From Amborella trichopoda (lineage: Eukaryota > Streptophyta > Magnoliopsida > Amborellales > Amborellaceae), in NCBI RefSeq assembly GCF_000471905.2, contig NW_006498220.1:2002858-2066857 (forward strand): a stretch of DNA of 64,000 nt. Reading direction: 5' to 3'. The notes under the pieces are model-generated. The model made no database searches. It saw only the letters and a list, made by a program, of their open reading frames with translations, and had not been told where the DNA came from. A program made the translations under genes and the position numbers. Each line of letters starts with the position of its first letter. Positions within the stretch are counted from its first letter, which is position 1. Below are positions 22,695 to 33,740 of this stretch, in pieces.

Positions 22695-23182
22695 TCGTAG
22701 TTGGGGGTACCGGTTGTATGACTGCTACTTCTTGCCTCCCTGAAACGTTGTCTGTGTCTTTGTTGTGCCTACCCCTTTGGAGAGGTCCAAAATTTGAGAG
22801 GCAACCTTCTTCGGATCACTAACGGTGATGGCCACACTGATTACCCCTTTCTGATGATTGCCCCCGGCATTGCTCCGAGAATTACCAATGCCCGCATTGT
22901 TTGTCGAGATTGAAGACTATTGACGTGACCCGCCATGGTGGAGTAACAAGCTCTCTAAGCGAACTGACTTAAAGATCAGCTCTGACATGGAGGTTGGATT
23001 GGAGGCCTCAACATGTAGGGAAATCTGGGGTCGCATGTTTCGTATACAAGTCTAGACAACTTCCTTCTTAGACATGGGATTGGAATGGTAAGCAACCAGA
23101 TCCCTCCATCTGATTATGACTTGGTTCACAGGCTTGTCCGGCTCTTGGGTCAAGGTGAGAAGCTCTATAGTTTGGATCTCTT
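22695..23182 (-). pseudogene. gag: gag fragment of element A2
   Basis: Read on the minus strand from 23,182 the sequence gives EIQTIELLTLTQEPDKPVN, IIRWRDLVAYHSNPM, HVEASNPTSMSELI and later SYNR, all matching gag of A1 and A3. It starts in mid-protein directly at the LTR end, so the PBS and roughly the first 2 kb of gag are deleted. It ends at 22,695 against the A1 reverse transcriptase in opposite orientation. Confidence 0.85.
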
Positions 23183-24629
23183 TGGTTAGGTGCCTCGATC
23201 TCGCCTCCTCGGATCTAAGTGATGGGGTGACACGTGTCCCGAGTTGGAAGACCTGGGACTCGCTCTCTCGAGAACCTCGTTCACAGAAAAAGGGCAGGTG
23301 TCCAATTAGTGAGAAAGGAATTTTAACGTGAGGGCACCCTCTTAGATCATGACGGAAATCCCCCTGGCTGTTTCAGTTGGTTCAGAATCACCTCCCTTGA
23401 CCTGCCATCTCCTTGCTTTCTGCACAACATTATCATCATTGACTTGTAAGACAAGTGGGCAAGGGACCCACCCTTATCTTAGGGCAATGCACATTCATAA
23501 GTGAGCGTGATGAATAAAGATAGAGAAGGGAACTTGATAAGGGGATGAGACTAGCATGATAGCTAGACCAGTGAACGACTCGGAGTGATAGCAAGATGGG
23601 CATAGTACTCAGGACCAGCACGATGGCAATACTACTCAAAATCGAGGCTGATATGACTGTCCTAATCTGGTGCGACAGTAAAATGGGTGTGGCACTCAAG
23701 ATAGCCAGCCCGTTATGGCAATGCTACGTGGAGTCAACCCTTAGTCAAGTGAGAAGAGAAGAGAATGAATAGAAAGCATGAGAAGGTGAAGAGATGGGGC
23801 CCCGACGACGTTTAGGCATCGACATTCACAGCTGTGGAGCAACAAAGTCATAGCCCTCAGACAAAGCTAGACGTGCTCATAGCTGGAGGGTGTGCAGTGA
23901 ACTACGGGCGGCACTAGGCATCACCATTAGCAACACGAGAAGGAAAAACACCCCTTCGAGGCTGGCGATAGTGTGGTGATACCCACTTGTGAAGCGTGTG
24001 GTGATAGTGCCCTCTGAGGCACACGGCGATAGGAGTGGGAAGCCAGAGAAACCTGAGGACGACGATAGGCATCGGGTACACGAAAGAGGCTTACGGATGA
24101 TGATAGGCACCGAGGGCATGAAGGAAGCTTACGGACAGCAATAGGCATCGAGGGCAAAAAATGAGCTTGCAGACAGTGATAAGTGCTGCGAAGGGTAGCA
24201 ATTGCCATCGTCGTCTGCAATAGGCACGCAATAACAGACCCCCACGGGAGGTAATAGGCTTCACCGTCTGTGCTCCTCTCTAAGACATCAAAGACACATC
24301 TACAGACAGCGAGGAGCTCCTTGCTAAGAAGCTCGCACATGATGCTGCCATCACCATTCTCAACTTGTGAAACCACAGGAGGGACAAAAAGAAAAGAAAG
24401 AGGCATAAACGGCACTACCACTGCCCTACATGGCCTCTGAGGGAAACTCAGACGAAGAAGAAGAAACAGAAAAAGAGAGAGAAGAAGAAAGAGAAATGGA
24501 AAGGAAAAGAAAAGAAAAGAAAAGAAGAGAGAGAAAGATTTACCTTAGCTTAGGGGTACCGATCCAAAAGATACTCTGTCCTTCCTCTCTCTCTCAGAAC
24601 GTGACCCAACAGTTAGAAGAAATAGAGAT

Positions 24630-24635
24630 TTTATT
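24630..24635 (-). terminator. Polyadenylation signal of LTR A2
   Basis: AATAAA on the minus strand, 57 bp downstream of the TATA-like motif, as in the other two copies. Confidence 0.5.
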
Positions 24636-24686
24636 AAGCAAAAGTCTCTTTAGCAAAGGGTCTAGGTACAATGATAGTACGTGGTA

Positions 24687-24692
24687 GATATA
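24687..24692 (-). promoter_or_regulatory. TATA-like motif of LTR A2
   Basis: On the minus strand the sequence is CTCTATATC, at the same place as the TATA boxes of A1 and A3 but with the downstream A/T run broken. Confidence 0.5.
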
Positions 24693-25960
24693 GAGTTTTG
24701 CCCAAACATGGGTGGATGATCAAAATTAAACCTAATTGCTGAAAATTAAGATTTAACTAAATTAAATAAAATAGAAAAATAGGGTGAAAAATGATCGATT
24801 TGCCCCTTCCTAACAATTGTGGAAATTCAAGAACAGTCCCTGATGTTGCCCTAGAACTTGCATTATCATTCATTGATGATCTGGGGTTGCTCTGATGCCC
24901 ATGTTTGATCAGAAGATGATTGATTTCTTGTAAGGCTCGGCATGGTGATCGATTTGACATCAACTTCGAGCCATGGATCGTGTTTCTAGGCCACGATCAT
25001 CAGACTTGAATTTTGGATGAATTTTGATGTTTTTTCGTGATTTCTTAGTTGGATCACACCGAGCATACCGTCATGATCGTGTGGCAACAAACGCATCTCG
25101 ATTTCAGGCTCGAACAAAGATTTCACAACTTTTGAGTTTTGGTTGGAATCTAGAATTCCAACACCGGAATTTACAGTCACTTTATTGGCTTCATGTGTGA
25201 AATTCGACCGTTCATCGTGGATGGGATTCGAACCAGTGATAGCCCTGAAGATTATGCACACGATGGAACTGGTCTCATGTCGATCCGACACGCGAGCATC
25301 GTGATTTGGCCGCTCGAGCGAGGTGTGTTACTGCTATTTTTCATGCAACTTTCTTCACGGATCGGCAACTTCTCTCTAGCGTTTCTTCACTCTTGGGTGT
25401 CGTCAAGGGGCGTGCCACATATGGAAATACTCATCTCAATGAGACGAATGTGCTTTAATAAGTTTTAGCATGATCCGATCTCGAACGAGGGAGATATAAG
25501 CATTGCAAGTAACTATTCGTCAATGTCCCTTTAATGGAGTTTAGTTGCAGGGTGGCTGCACGGGGAATAGTGCGCAGCTCCTCCTGTTCAATCTTTTGCC
25601 TATAACTTCTTCCTGGAGTGCCCGTTTTAGTTTAAATTTGACCCCCGAGGATCTTCAATCGTGCCGGATCCAATGGTGATAGTCCCACAACAATTTGACA
25701 CACAGAAAATAGAGCTCTAATTATAGGGGTCCATTTCAAAGTGCGAAAGGCTGATTTTGTCGAAACTGGTTCTCAGTCTGCATTACCTTAGGCATGTCGA
25801 AATGAAACAAACTTGGTAGGAGACTTTTAGGAGTCTTTATGAACATCTTGCCCTGTTCTGGTTCCATTATGAGATTGTCAGAATTTCCACGGTTTGTTCG
25901 GCTTTATTGACCGGCTTCTCCCTTTATTCAGCATTGGGGACCCATGGTGCTGAAAAATGT

Positions 25961-26132
25961 CTTCCAACGGCATGCCCTGATGATTGTTGTGCTTTGAGAG
26001 AAGCGAGAAGGACAATCATTTGCAAAATTTCCTTTGGCTTTATTTCTTTTTTGTTCCTAGCCACAAGACCACGTGAACGCAGAGGAGATCCACACAATGA
26101 TGTAACTAGGATGCTCAGACATTTGGATGCAA
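25961..26132 (-). pseudogene. Fragment of the family B antisense frame next to LTR B1
   Basis: The minus strand (CLSILVTSLCGSP, RSRGLVARNKKEIKPKEILQ, MIVLLASLKAQQSS) matches plus-strand sequence at 7,475-7,625 beside LTR B0. In both places the sequence directly precedes the LTR 5' end, as expected of the 3' internal region of family B. It is cut at 25,960 by LTR A2. Confidence 0.65.
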
Positions 26133-27199
26133 TGTGCAGGTCCATCCGTGGAAACTTTTTGGGGGAGAAGAGGCTTTTGAGGGATCAGTTGAAGTCCTCA
26201 CCCTCAAGGGACTATTTGCGATTCTGATAGTTGAGGATTTTGTGTGAACTTTGTTGGTCAGAATCGAGCCTATCTGGCGGCCAAGTGTTGTGAACCTTTG
26301 GTCAGCAATGTTTACTGTTACACCATGATTGATTTTGATGATCAGAGTACCTCTGTAGGTCTTAACAATCAAGGTCCAGTCAGGGGCTTTTTATTAGCCT
26401 GTCCCAAAGGTTTGGGCCTGTCGGCTAGGGGGAATTTGGACGAGGCGGCCTCGTGGGCCCCATCCTTTCAGGTCCAATCGGGGGCTTTTTTGTTGGCCTG
26501 TCCTAAAGTTTTGAGCCTATCGGCTAAGGAAGGTTTTTTGAGAGGCGACATCATGGAGAGGCATCACCCTGAAGTCTCTAGTAGGTTGGGCCCTGGCTTT
26601 GTCAGTTTCTTGTCTTCATGGGGGTCTTTAGCATTTTTGGAGGGATTTATTGTTCATCGTCTGCACCCTTAGGGACTCATTTTTGTTTTTGATGTTGAAG
26701 TGTGGGAGATCTTGTGAGGCTCTCACTCTGGGTGAGCCATTTTGTGTTGTGATTGGATGCTCATAATTGAGGATTTTGTGTGGACCTTGCTAGCTAGAAT
26801 TACTTCTGTTTGGCAATTGGGTAATGGCTGAGACTATGCTGTTGCGTCAACCTGCTTTTTGTTGGTCCAAGTACCCTTTGCGAGTTTTTATCTCGACTGG
26901 GGAAGTGGCACCGTAAAGATGATTTTCAACAACTACCTTTATTTTTGGGCTCTTTTACCCATGACTTAGCAGCCATATCCACCCTTTTCATTCGTTTTGC
27001 TCAAAGTGCATTTTCGGGTTTTCACCATGTCCAAGTTTTTGTTTGAATGGAACCCTTTTACTCATGGTTTCGTGAACATGCCCATCCGTCATTTTTACTC
27101 ATGGCACTCCCTTGTCCAGGAATACACCATGCCCGTTATTTTCATTTATGTGAATGTGTGTTTAAGGTCATGCCTTCTAGACATGTGCAAAGTTGCTTA

Positions 27200-28075
27200 A
27201 TGTCATGCGGCTAGGACGTGCACTATAGTTTAAGGTCATACAACTAGACCATGGTGGAAATGAATGGCAGCTTGTGGAGGCCATGGAGTGAGTATGATGG
27301 TGGTTTTGACTCACTTTGGGGAGATGGCATGAGCCTACCTATGAAAGATGGATGAAGTACGTGCAGAAGGTGAAAAGTGGTGACCCACTAGCTGACGAGG
27401 ATTATGGATGGCAGGATGGCTCGTCATTTTGTGAGCATGAGTGAGACTCACTATGGAATGATGGATGAGAGTGAAGGGATATGGACTCACTGGGGAGGTA
27501 ATGAAGGTGGTGCGTGCATATGAAGGGGTCGATTAGGGAAGACATGCATGAAGATGCATGTACAGGGTGTATGCGCATGTGTAGGGGTGAGTTTAAGGTC
27601 ATGCCTCTGGGACCTATGCAAAGCAGTTTAATGTCATGTGGCCAGGACGTGTACTATGGCTTAAGGTCATATAGCTTGGACCGTCACTACAATTTAAGGT
27701 CATATAGTTTGGACCATGGTGCTAAGCCTTTAATCATCATGCGGTCAGGACATGCACTATGGTTTAAGGTTATATAACTTGGACCGTGGTTATGTAATTT
27801 AAAGTCATGGAACTAGGACCATGCTGTTTAAGGTCGTGCAACTAGAACTCTGTTATAGTTTACGGTCATATACTTTGGACCACACAGTTTAAGGTCGTGC
27901 ATCTGGACCATGGCTGTGCAGTTTAAGGTCATGCAGCATGGACCATGCAGTTTAAGATCATGCAACTAGACCTCCGCTATAGTTTAAGGTCATATAGTTT
28001 GGACCACATAGTTTAGACTCATGCATCTGGATCATGATAGTGCAGTTTAAGGTCATGCAGCATGGACCATTATGT
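27200..28075 (+). repeat. 61-bp tandem repeats of LTR B1
   Basis: There are many copies of 'TTTAAGGTCATATAGTTTGG' / 'TTTAAGGTCGTGCAACTAGA' phrases, the reverse complement of the array at 5.24-6.13 kb. A further small cluster lies at 28,640-28,810. Spacing is about 28-33 bp per half unit. An unrelated 350-bp stretch (27,250-27,590) splits the array. Confidence 0.8.
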
Positions 28076-28469
28076 GGGTCGCCATGTAGGTGAATCTCCA
28101 TGGGGGATTGATCTGTGGATAGCAATCTGACTCCCTGGGGATGAAATAGTTAAGGCTATACACAAGTAGAGAGCTGTAGATGAAGATGGTGGCCCTATGA
28201 GGAGTGACAAATGGAAGTGAACTTCACTGGGGATTAAGAGGGCAAGTGTGACTTCCCAGGGATAATGAGTAATGGTATGGATGTAAATCTGTTGAGGATG
28301 ACAGGCCAGAGTACAGATGTAATCCCATTGTGGGTTGAAAAGATAAGAATGACCTTGCGAAGATAATTGGTTGTGGTACGGATGTGACTCCTACTGGGGA
28401 TGTTGGTGTGAAACAGACCCTTCGGGGATTTAAGGGGTAAGGCAACCCTATTTTTCTTTTGCATACACC

Positions 28470-28565
28470 TAACTCCACTGGGGATGTTGATGGAATACGC
28501 CTAACTCCACTGGGGATGTTGATGGATTACGCCTAACTCCTGTGGGGATGTTGATGGAATACACC
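28470..28565 (+). repeat. 32-bp tandem repeat, three copies
   Basis: Units start at 28,470, 28,502 and 28,534 and read TAACTCCACTGGGGATGTTG then ATGGAATACGCC. It lies within LTR B1; related but looser phrases extend upstream to 28.1 kb and occur inverted at 4.8-5.2 kb in LTR B0. Confidence 0.9.
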
Positions 28566-29269
28566 TGGCAAAGAGGTGTGCTCATTTCACAGTTTTGAGT
28601 CATGCGTATGGACTATTTGTTGCACTGTTTATCGTCTTGCTACAAGGACGTGTATTACAGTTTTAAGATCTTGTAGCTCGGACCATGGCTATGAAGTTTA
28701 AAGTCAGGTGGCTAGGACCATGCAGTTTAAGGTCATGCAATTAGACCTCCGCTACAGTTTAAGGTCGTATAGTTTAGACCATGCAATTTAGGGTCGTGCA
28801 TCTAGACCATGTGGCTCCCTTGGGAACAAAGCCATAATTGGAGACTCGATTCGTGAAGAGTGAGACTAGGGTGCAGGGAGTGAACTCCTTGAGGATGCAG
28901 GACAATGGTCTAGATGGGAGTGCCATGGCATGCACACGCCGCTGAGTTTTGGATGACGGATGCAGCATTAGGCCATTAATGAAAGGCACACGGTGTTAGG
29001 CCCTTGTGAAGCGCAAGCGGTGATATCTTCTGGTAAACCGCACAACGACGGCTTTTGGATGAGGCATGTGCGGCGTTTAAGTCTTCACGAAGCGCGTTGC
29101 ATTAGCTCCTTGGCAAAGCACGCAACGATAATTCCTTGGCAAAGCGCACTGTGATAACCCTTTCGGGTCTCAAGCTTGACCTGCCTCGACCTAGTTTTTA
29201 TTGTCGTCTGAAGATGAGGACTGGAGCATCATTTCGAACTTGTGAGGGGCATTTTGTGGCACTGTTGAG

Positions 29270-29277
29270 TATAAAAG
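29270..29277 (+). promoter_or_regulatory. TATA box of LTR B1
   Basis: TATAAAAG followed by GGGGGAAAACCCC. The matching place in LTR B2 (minus, 45,701-45,708) reads TCTAAAAG, so that copy has lost the motif. Confidence 0.7.
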
Positions 29278-30272
29278 GGGGAAAACCCCATTTTACTATT
29301 TTACAGAGAGGTAAAATAGTTGAAGAGAGTTTTTTAGAGAGAGAGGGGGAGCCAGAGCTTCCGTCAAAAGACTTCTGGCAAGAGCTTTTCGACCAAAATT
29401 TGTAGCAGATAGGCCTTCAGGAGTTTTCTGGTGAGCTTGAGTAGGTCGCGAACCTTCGCAACGTGATTGCAAACATTTTTGAAGACTGTCAAGGCTTCTT
29501 GAGGAGGGAACAAGGGCTTCTTAGGTCTTCATCGAGACTTTGGCAAAGCTCAAAGAGTCACAGTAGTACTCTGTAGAAATTCCAGCACTTTTCTGGTCAT
29601 TTTGTGTTTGTTGGGAAGGATGCAGAGAGGTCAAGGGATTCTAACGGTCTTTTGGTTATCAGGAGAGAAGGAGGAGCAACAGTGGACTCACCGAAAACAC
29701 AATGAAATTTTGGTGAGTTGTGGCAAATCGCAGAAGTGCGAAGAAGGGAGAAGGGAAACCTGCAGGGTCACAGGGGAAATTTTTACAGAATTTCGATAGT
29801 TTTTCTGATATTCCTTGATGTTGGAAAAGGGAAAGAACAAGGTCAGACGAGGATTCTTGGCGAGTAGAGGAAACGCCGAAGAGAACCTGAGGAGTCACAA
29901 GGTGGTAATGGCTGGGGAGGTGAAGGATCGTGAGATAGTGAATGCACCCTTCGCACATGCGGTGATAGGCCAAGTCACGATTGTTAGGCAGTGTGCCAAG
30001 ATTTCAAGGGATGTGGTGTGCCGCACATGTGACATGTGCAAATAGTGCAAGTGTTAGACGCAGACGACATTACCCCATGCTTCGTCTTGGCATTTATACA
30101 GTGCTTCTGATTTACTTCGATAGACAGCGATAGCCCCTTTGTCGGGAGATGGCGATAGCCCCTACCAACGCCGTCGGTGTCTTGTGATTGATTGTGGGCA
30201 AATGGTGGTTGGATAAATCCTCTTTAACAGATGTATTCTCGATAGTCAGTCAGGGCCTCGAAAGCTTCCAAA

Positions 30273-31214
30273 ATGCCGATCCCTTCGAAAAAGGTTTCTG
30301 AGAATGAAAATAGGGCAGAGTTGATGGTAATTGAATCTAACGTAGCGCATCCCTCATCTCAACCTCTTGTTCCTAGGAGTGGCAGCGCACCGCTGCCTTC
30401 TTAGGATGATTCTGATCTGTGCGACTTGATAGCAATGGGCAACCAGGCATTTTCTTTTGCAACTTTAAGAAGGGGCCTTGCAATTTCTGCTCGAAGGGAA
30501 TCTATCATAGGTTGAGCTTTACTAATCACCTCCTTCTCGAGACAAGTTTTTCATCCTCTCGTTTCGCGCATTCGTGGAGGCTTTATCGTATCACAGGCCG
30601 TGATGCCTTTCCCTGCACAAGTTACCAGGCTCAATGGATGTGATCTTCTTAGAGTTGCTTATCAACTTTTCAGTCGAGCTTCCTTCTTCAAGCTGGTCAT
30701 GTTCCCATTTTTGGCGAAGAGGCTGATAGACAACCTCCTAGACTTCAATGTTCTTTGCGCAGACTTGTTCAAATTGAAAGTGGCTGAAATAGCTTAACAG
30801 GCTAGGGTAGTTCTTAATTTAAAAGAATCAACTTCTATTGAGAAGTACCCCTCTATTCGGTTCTTACTTAAGTTCTTCCCTGGGCCTTTGACTGTCACAG
30901 ATTCTACGACGGCACACTTGGGTAACCTTAAAACCAACTTGATCATGCATTAGTTCATTCACCTAGATTTTGAGATTTTTCCTTCAGAAATTCCATCGAT
31001 ATTTAAAGAAATCGCATGCTTTGAAAATGAGGATGACATGGCGATTCTTGAGCGTAACATCAATACTTTGGAAGGCTTGCTTACCACGGCCCGTGAGGTA
31101 GAAAAAGACCCATTTTCACCTCAGTTGGTACGTGGAGAATATCCTCCTTTGGTTAGAAAGTTTACCTTTCTTTAGACGACGGCTATGAAGGATGGGATCA
31201 AATGGACACAATAG
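30273..31214 (+). pseudogene. Unassigned 314-codon frame with five stops
   Basis: A single frame from ATG at 30,273 (MPIPSKKVSENENRAELMV) to TAG at 31,214 stays in register for 942 bp, broken only at five internal positions (TAG, TGA, TAA, TAG, TAG). Composition is protein-like, with segments such as DLLRVAYQLFSRASFFKLVM, LRRGLAISARRESI and a C-terminal acidic-to-basic part (EDDMAILERNINTLEGLL). I do not recognise the family. It follows the family B LTR, the place where Ogre-type elements carry an extra ORF1, but B1 also looks like a 3' LTR, so it could equally be part of the insertion target. No function is proposed. Confidence 0.55.
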
Positions 31215-31576
31215 AACTACTATCGGCTTAGTCTTGAGAGCTAATCGATCTTCATTCTTTGTACACAAACGTTTGGTAATAGAAATAAAATGCCCCTCTT
31301 TGCCTTTTACTTTCTTTGTATGTCGTTACTTGTGATATTCTCTTGTTTTATGAAAAAAATTCTCTCCTTTGCTTTAGTGTGGTGTGTGGCTCTTTATTCC
31401 TCCTTTTCTTTCTGCTTTATTACTTCTTCCCTTTCACAGTGTGAGACGAAGAAGGATAGCCCACTCCTTGCTTCACGTTTTGACAACTTGTCGTGGCTCC
31501 AATGACCTCGAAAGGGAAGCAATTGCTTCCTCACCCCTTAGCATTTGATTGGACAGGGGCTCATAATTCATGTTTC
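31215..31576. other. AT/T-rich stretch after the unassigned frame
   Basis: There is no coding support. AATAAAATG at about 31,286 could be a polyadenylation signal for the preceding frame. The T-rich stretch opens a short hydrophobic frame that I reject as coding. Confidence 0.4.
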
Positions 31577-32419
31577 TCATGATTTGGTGAGCCTGTTTGC
31601 TGTAAATATTCCAATCTGGGGGAGCCTTGGCTTCGATTCAAGGTGTGATGCTTTTGAGTTCATCATAGGTCTTGGTCTCATGGACGAACTCTTTAAGTGC
31701 TTCGAAGCGATGCGCATAACCTCTAACTGATTTTGGAGGCTACGAACCTCACTTCTCAGCTCTGTCATGAGGTCTTGTTCCTGAGAGCCAGGGGGCTGAC
31801 TCTTGTCCACTTGTACTTCTTCAGCAGCCCCTGAGAAGTGTAAGACCTTCTTTTGGCTGCTGGTGATCTCCTGGTTCAAGGAGGATAGAATTTGGACTAC
31901 CTTCCTTGATGGTAGGTATGTCAATTCCTCTTCTAAAAGAGCAATGGGGACATGCAGGATTTTTTGCTGGTCCAGTGTGTAGGTGACCCTTGGTGCTGAA
32001 AGGTCCACTTCTAAGGCTTCCTCAGCCTCAAGTGCTACTTCTAACTCGTCATTTGTTCTAGTGATTTAGAAGTAGAGGGGAAAGCTTCATCTTCAGGAGA
32101 GGACACAATGACCTCGGAGAGGTGGCAAGGTATACATGGGTAGATAGGAATCAAGGGGAGGATCTTGCCTTATCTTTCCTCCTCTTTGAACATGTATGTA
32201 ATCATTCGCCCCAGATCTTCAACATCATCATGAGACGAGGGTCCTGTCTCTCTCACAGGCTTCCAATCATCGATCCTTGACTTTTCTAGTGCTAGAAGGT
32301 CAGTGAAATAGTATTTAGCGTTAGCATAGTGAGTCTCGGCTACAGGGAATGGTCTCTTATCAGCATAGACCGAGGAGGGCATTGTAAGATGTATCGGTGA
32401 AGCCAAGGGTGACCGAGGA
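31577..32419 (-). pseudogene. Protease-RT linker of element A4, degenerate
   Basis: Two open stretches are seen on the minus strand. 32,170-32,406 has KRPFPVAETHYANAKYYFTD, the type of sequence that follows protease in this lineage. 31,577-32,008 starts MDLSAPRVTYTLDQQKILHV, has a charged heptad-like region (TELRSEVRSLQNQLEVMR) that may form a coiled coil, and ends near 31,577. RT, RNase H and integrase do not follow, so this element is truncated downstream. Confidence 0.55.
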
Positions 32420-33004
32420 GGACGTTGTAAGATGTATCAGTGTCGTTTACCTGGAACTGAGTAATCGTTCAGTCATCAATCTTGGGGCGGAGACGAACTG
32501 TCCCAGCCTATTTTCTCCTAATTGGTTGAACCCTTGCACGGTGATGTGGGTAGGAGTGAGGTCATCAGCTCTGAATTCCAATCAGGTGAGGATCCTTCTC
32601 AGGATCAGGTTGATTGCTGACCCTCCATCTTGCATGATCCGGTTGATGGGGTAGGCATGTAATTCACCATTCAAGAAGAGGGGGTGATTGTGAAACTTGC
32701 CTCCCAATTGAAGGTCATCTTTGAAAAAGGAGATTGCCAAGCACCCACTCAGGATGGCTGGGTCAACCTCAATAGGCTCGTACACCTATGGGCTAGAAAG
32801 GGCATGAACCAAGGCCATACGGTAGTCTCCGGATAGCAGAAGTGCATCATAGATACTTAGAAGACCTGGAAGCATTCTCAAATGCTTGTAAATGTCATAT
32901 TTCACCTTATCCTCATTAGTATTTTGTGTTCCTGATCCAGTCACCGGTGTTGGTAGTAGGGTAGGTTTAGGAGAAAGTTTTAGTTGAGTTTTGGTTTGCG
33001 ACAC
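32420..33004 (-). pseudogene. Aspartic protease of element A4
   Basis: Minus-strand frames give VKYDIYKHLRMLPGLLSIYD (33,004 downward), a segment commonly found before protease in Tat elements. HNHPLFLNGELHAYPINRIM and QDGGSAINL (32,582-32,785) follow, the active-site loop region. A shifted frame near 32,440 gives DTDTSYNVLLGHPWLH, the C-terminal protease block. The catalytic Asp position precedes GGS in the usual DGGSA form. Two frameshifts break it. Family identity is well supported by order and motifs. Confidence 0.85.
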
Positions 33005-33740
33005 TGCTGACTCTGTTGTTCAGCAGATGCGGCTTGGGTAGATGGGGAAGCAATAGGGATTTGGATTAAGGATGTAGAGATTTGAGGTTTAGGGAAAAGT
33101 GGAGGATCAGGAAATTTGAGGTTGTAGCTTCTTCCTCTATCTTAGGCTCATGTGCCCCGTACTGAATGGTATTTCCAAGATCTGCACTATATGGGAGGCT
33201 TCTTTGGACTAAGAGCTTGAAGATGACTCGGTCTTGGCTAGGGCATCCAGGGCATCAGCAACTGACAAGAATCCAACTACCTGGGCCAGCATCTTTCTTA
33301 GGCGCTTCTGTTGTGACCTGCTGAGGTTGGTGCCTCCGAGCTCTTTGTTTAGAGCATCGAAGTTTGAGAATTGCGAGTTCGCACCTATGAAAGAGATAGA
33401 AGAGGAGGGTAGAGAAGAAGAAGAAGCGGAGTTAGAAGGTCCTGGGCTGCTTTTTTCATCATCAGAATTAGACGTGTGCAGGGGGTGTTTTAGGTCTGAC
33501 CTTGGCTCTGACTATTGTGGGGTGCTTTTAGCGTCGTCACTCGTATTGGATGAATCGCGAGCAATTGATGACTCAGGGATGTCCACGTGATCGGATGAAG
33601 GGATGAGGCAAGCTACGCTTGGGATGAAGTCTTGTTAGGTCGGCAGTGGAGGCAGGGGCCTGAAAACATTTTCCTCAATGGTGGTTGAGGAATGTGATTC
33701 CTCGACGGGCTGAACTGGGAGCTCGTCTCCTTTTGGATCC
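33005..33740 (-). pseudogene. Gag-protease linker of element A4
   Basis: The minus strand reads DIPESSIARDSSNTSDDAKS (about 33,590 downward), a serine-rich stretch, then FDALNKELGGTNLSRSQQKR and LRKMLAQVVGFLSVADALD. The first part matches element A1 at about 21.2 kb. Open plus-strand frames here are shadows of this segment. Confidence 0.6.

Larger units (their letters stand above)
23183..25960 (-). mobile_element. LTR of family A, copy A2 (minus, ~2.8 kb)
   Basis: The reverse complement aligns along its length with LTR A3 (35,180-38,045), including the CT-rich stretch, the 'GCCTATCG..GT.CGTAAGC' loose repeats (23.95-24.25 kb), and the end ...CACCTAACCA at 23,183. It aligns with LTR A1 except in the repeat block. 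A TATA motif (reverse strand, 24,687-24,692) and polyA signal (24,630-24,635) are 57 bp apart. The right end sits in sequence that continues, after the insertion, as the 3' internal region of family B, so A2 inserted there. Confidence 0.85.
26133..30230 (+). mobile_element. LTR of family B, copy B1 (plus, ~4.1 kb)
   Basis: It begins TGTGCAGGTCCATCCGTGGA and is the most complete B copy. In order it shows a 5' segment shared with B2 (CCTCAAGGGACTATTTGCGA), 61-bp repeats (27.2-28.1 kb), '(G)GGGATGTTGATGGA' repeats, a TATA box at 29,270, a purine-rich leader (GAGAGAGAGGGGGAG) and a region to about 30.2 kb. The 3' end was not fixed: no convincing TA..CA plus PBS was found, so 30,230 is approximate. 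Family B internal sequence on the left makes it a 3' LTR of a plus-strand element whose body is lost or displaced by A2. Confidence 0.75.

Noticed and set aside
24430-24570. Glu/Lys/Arg-rich frame that could suggest a coiled-coil protein
   Set aside because: It is the complement of the CT-rich stretch of LTR A2; the same low-complexity frame appears at the matching place in LTR A3.
23171-25965. Target-site duplication of LTR A2 (CTCTT against GTCTT)
   Set aside because: Only four of five bases match and the two flanks belong to different elements, so it is not evidence of a simple solo-LTR insertion.
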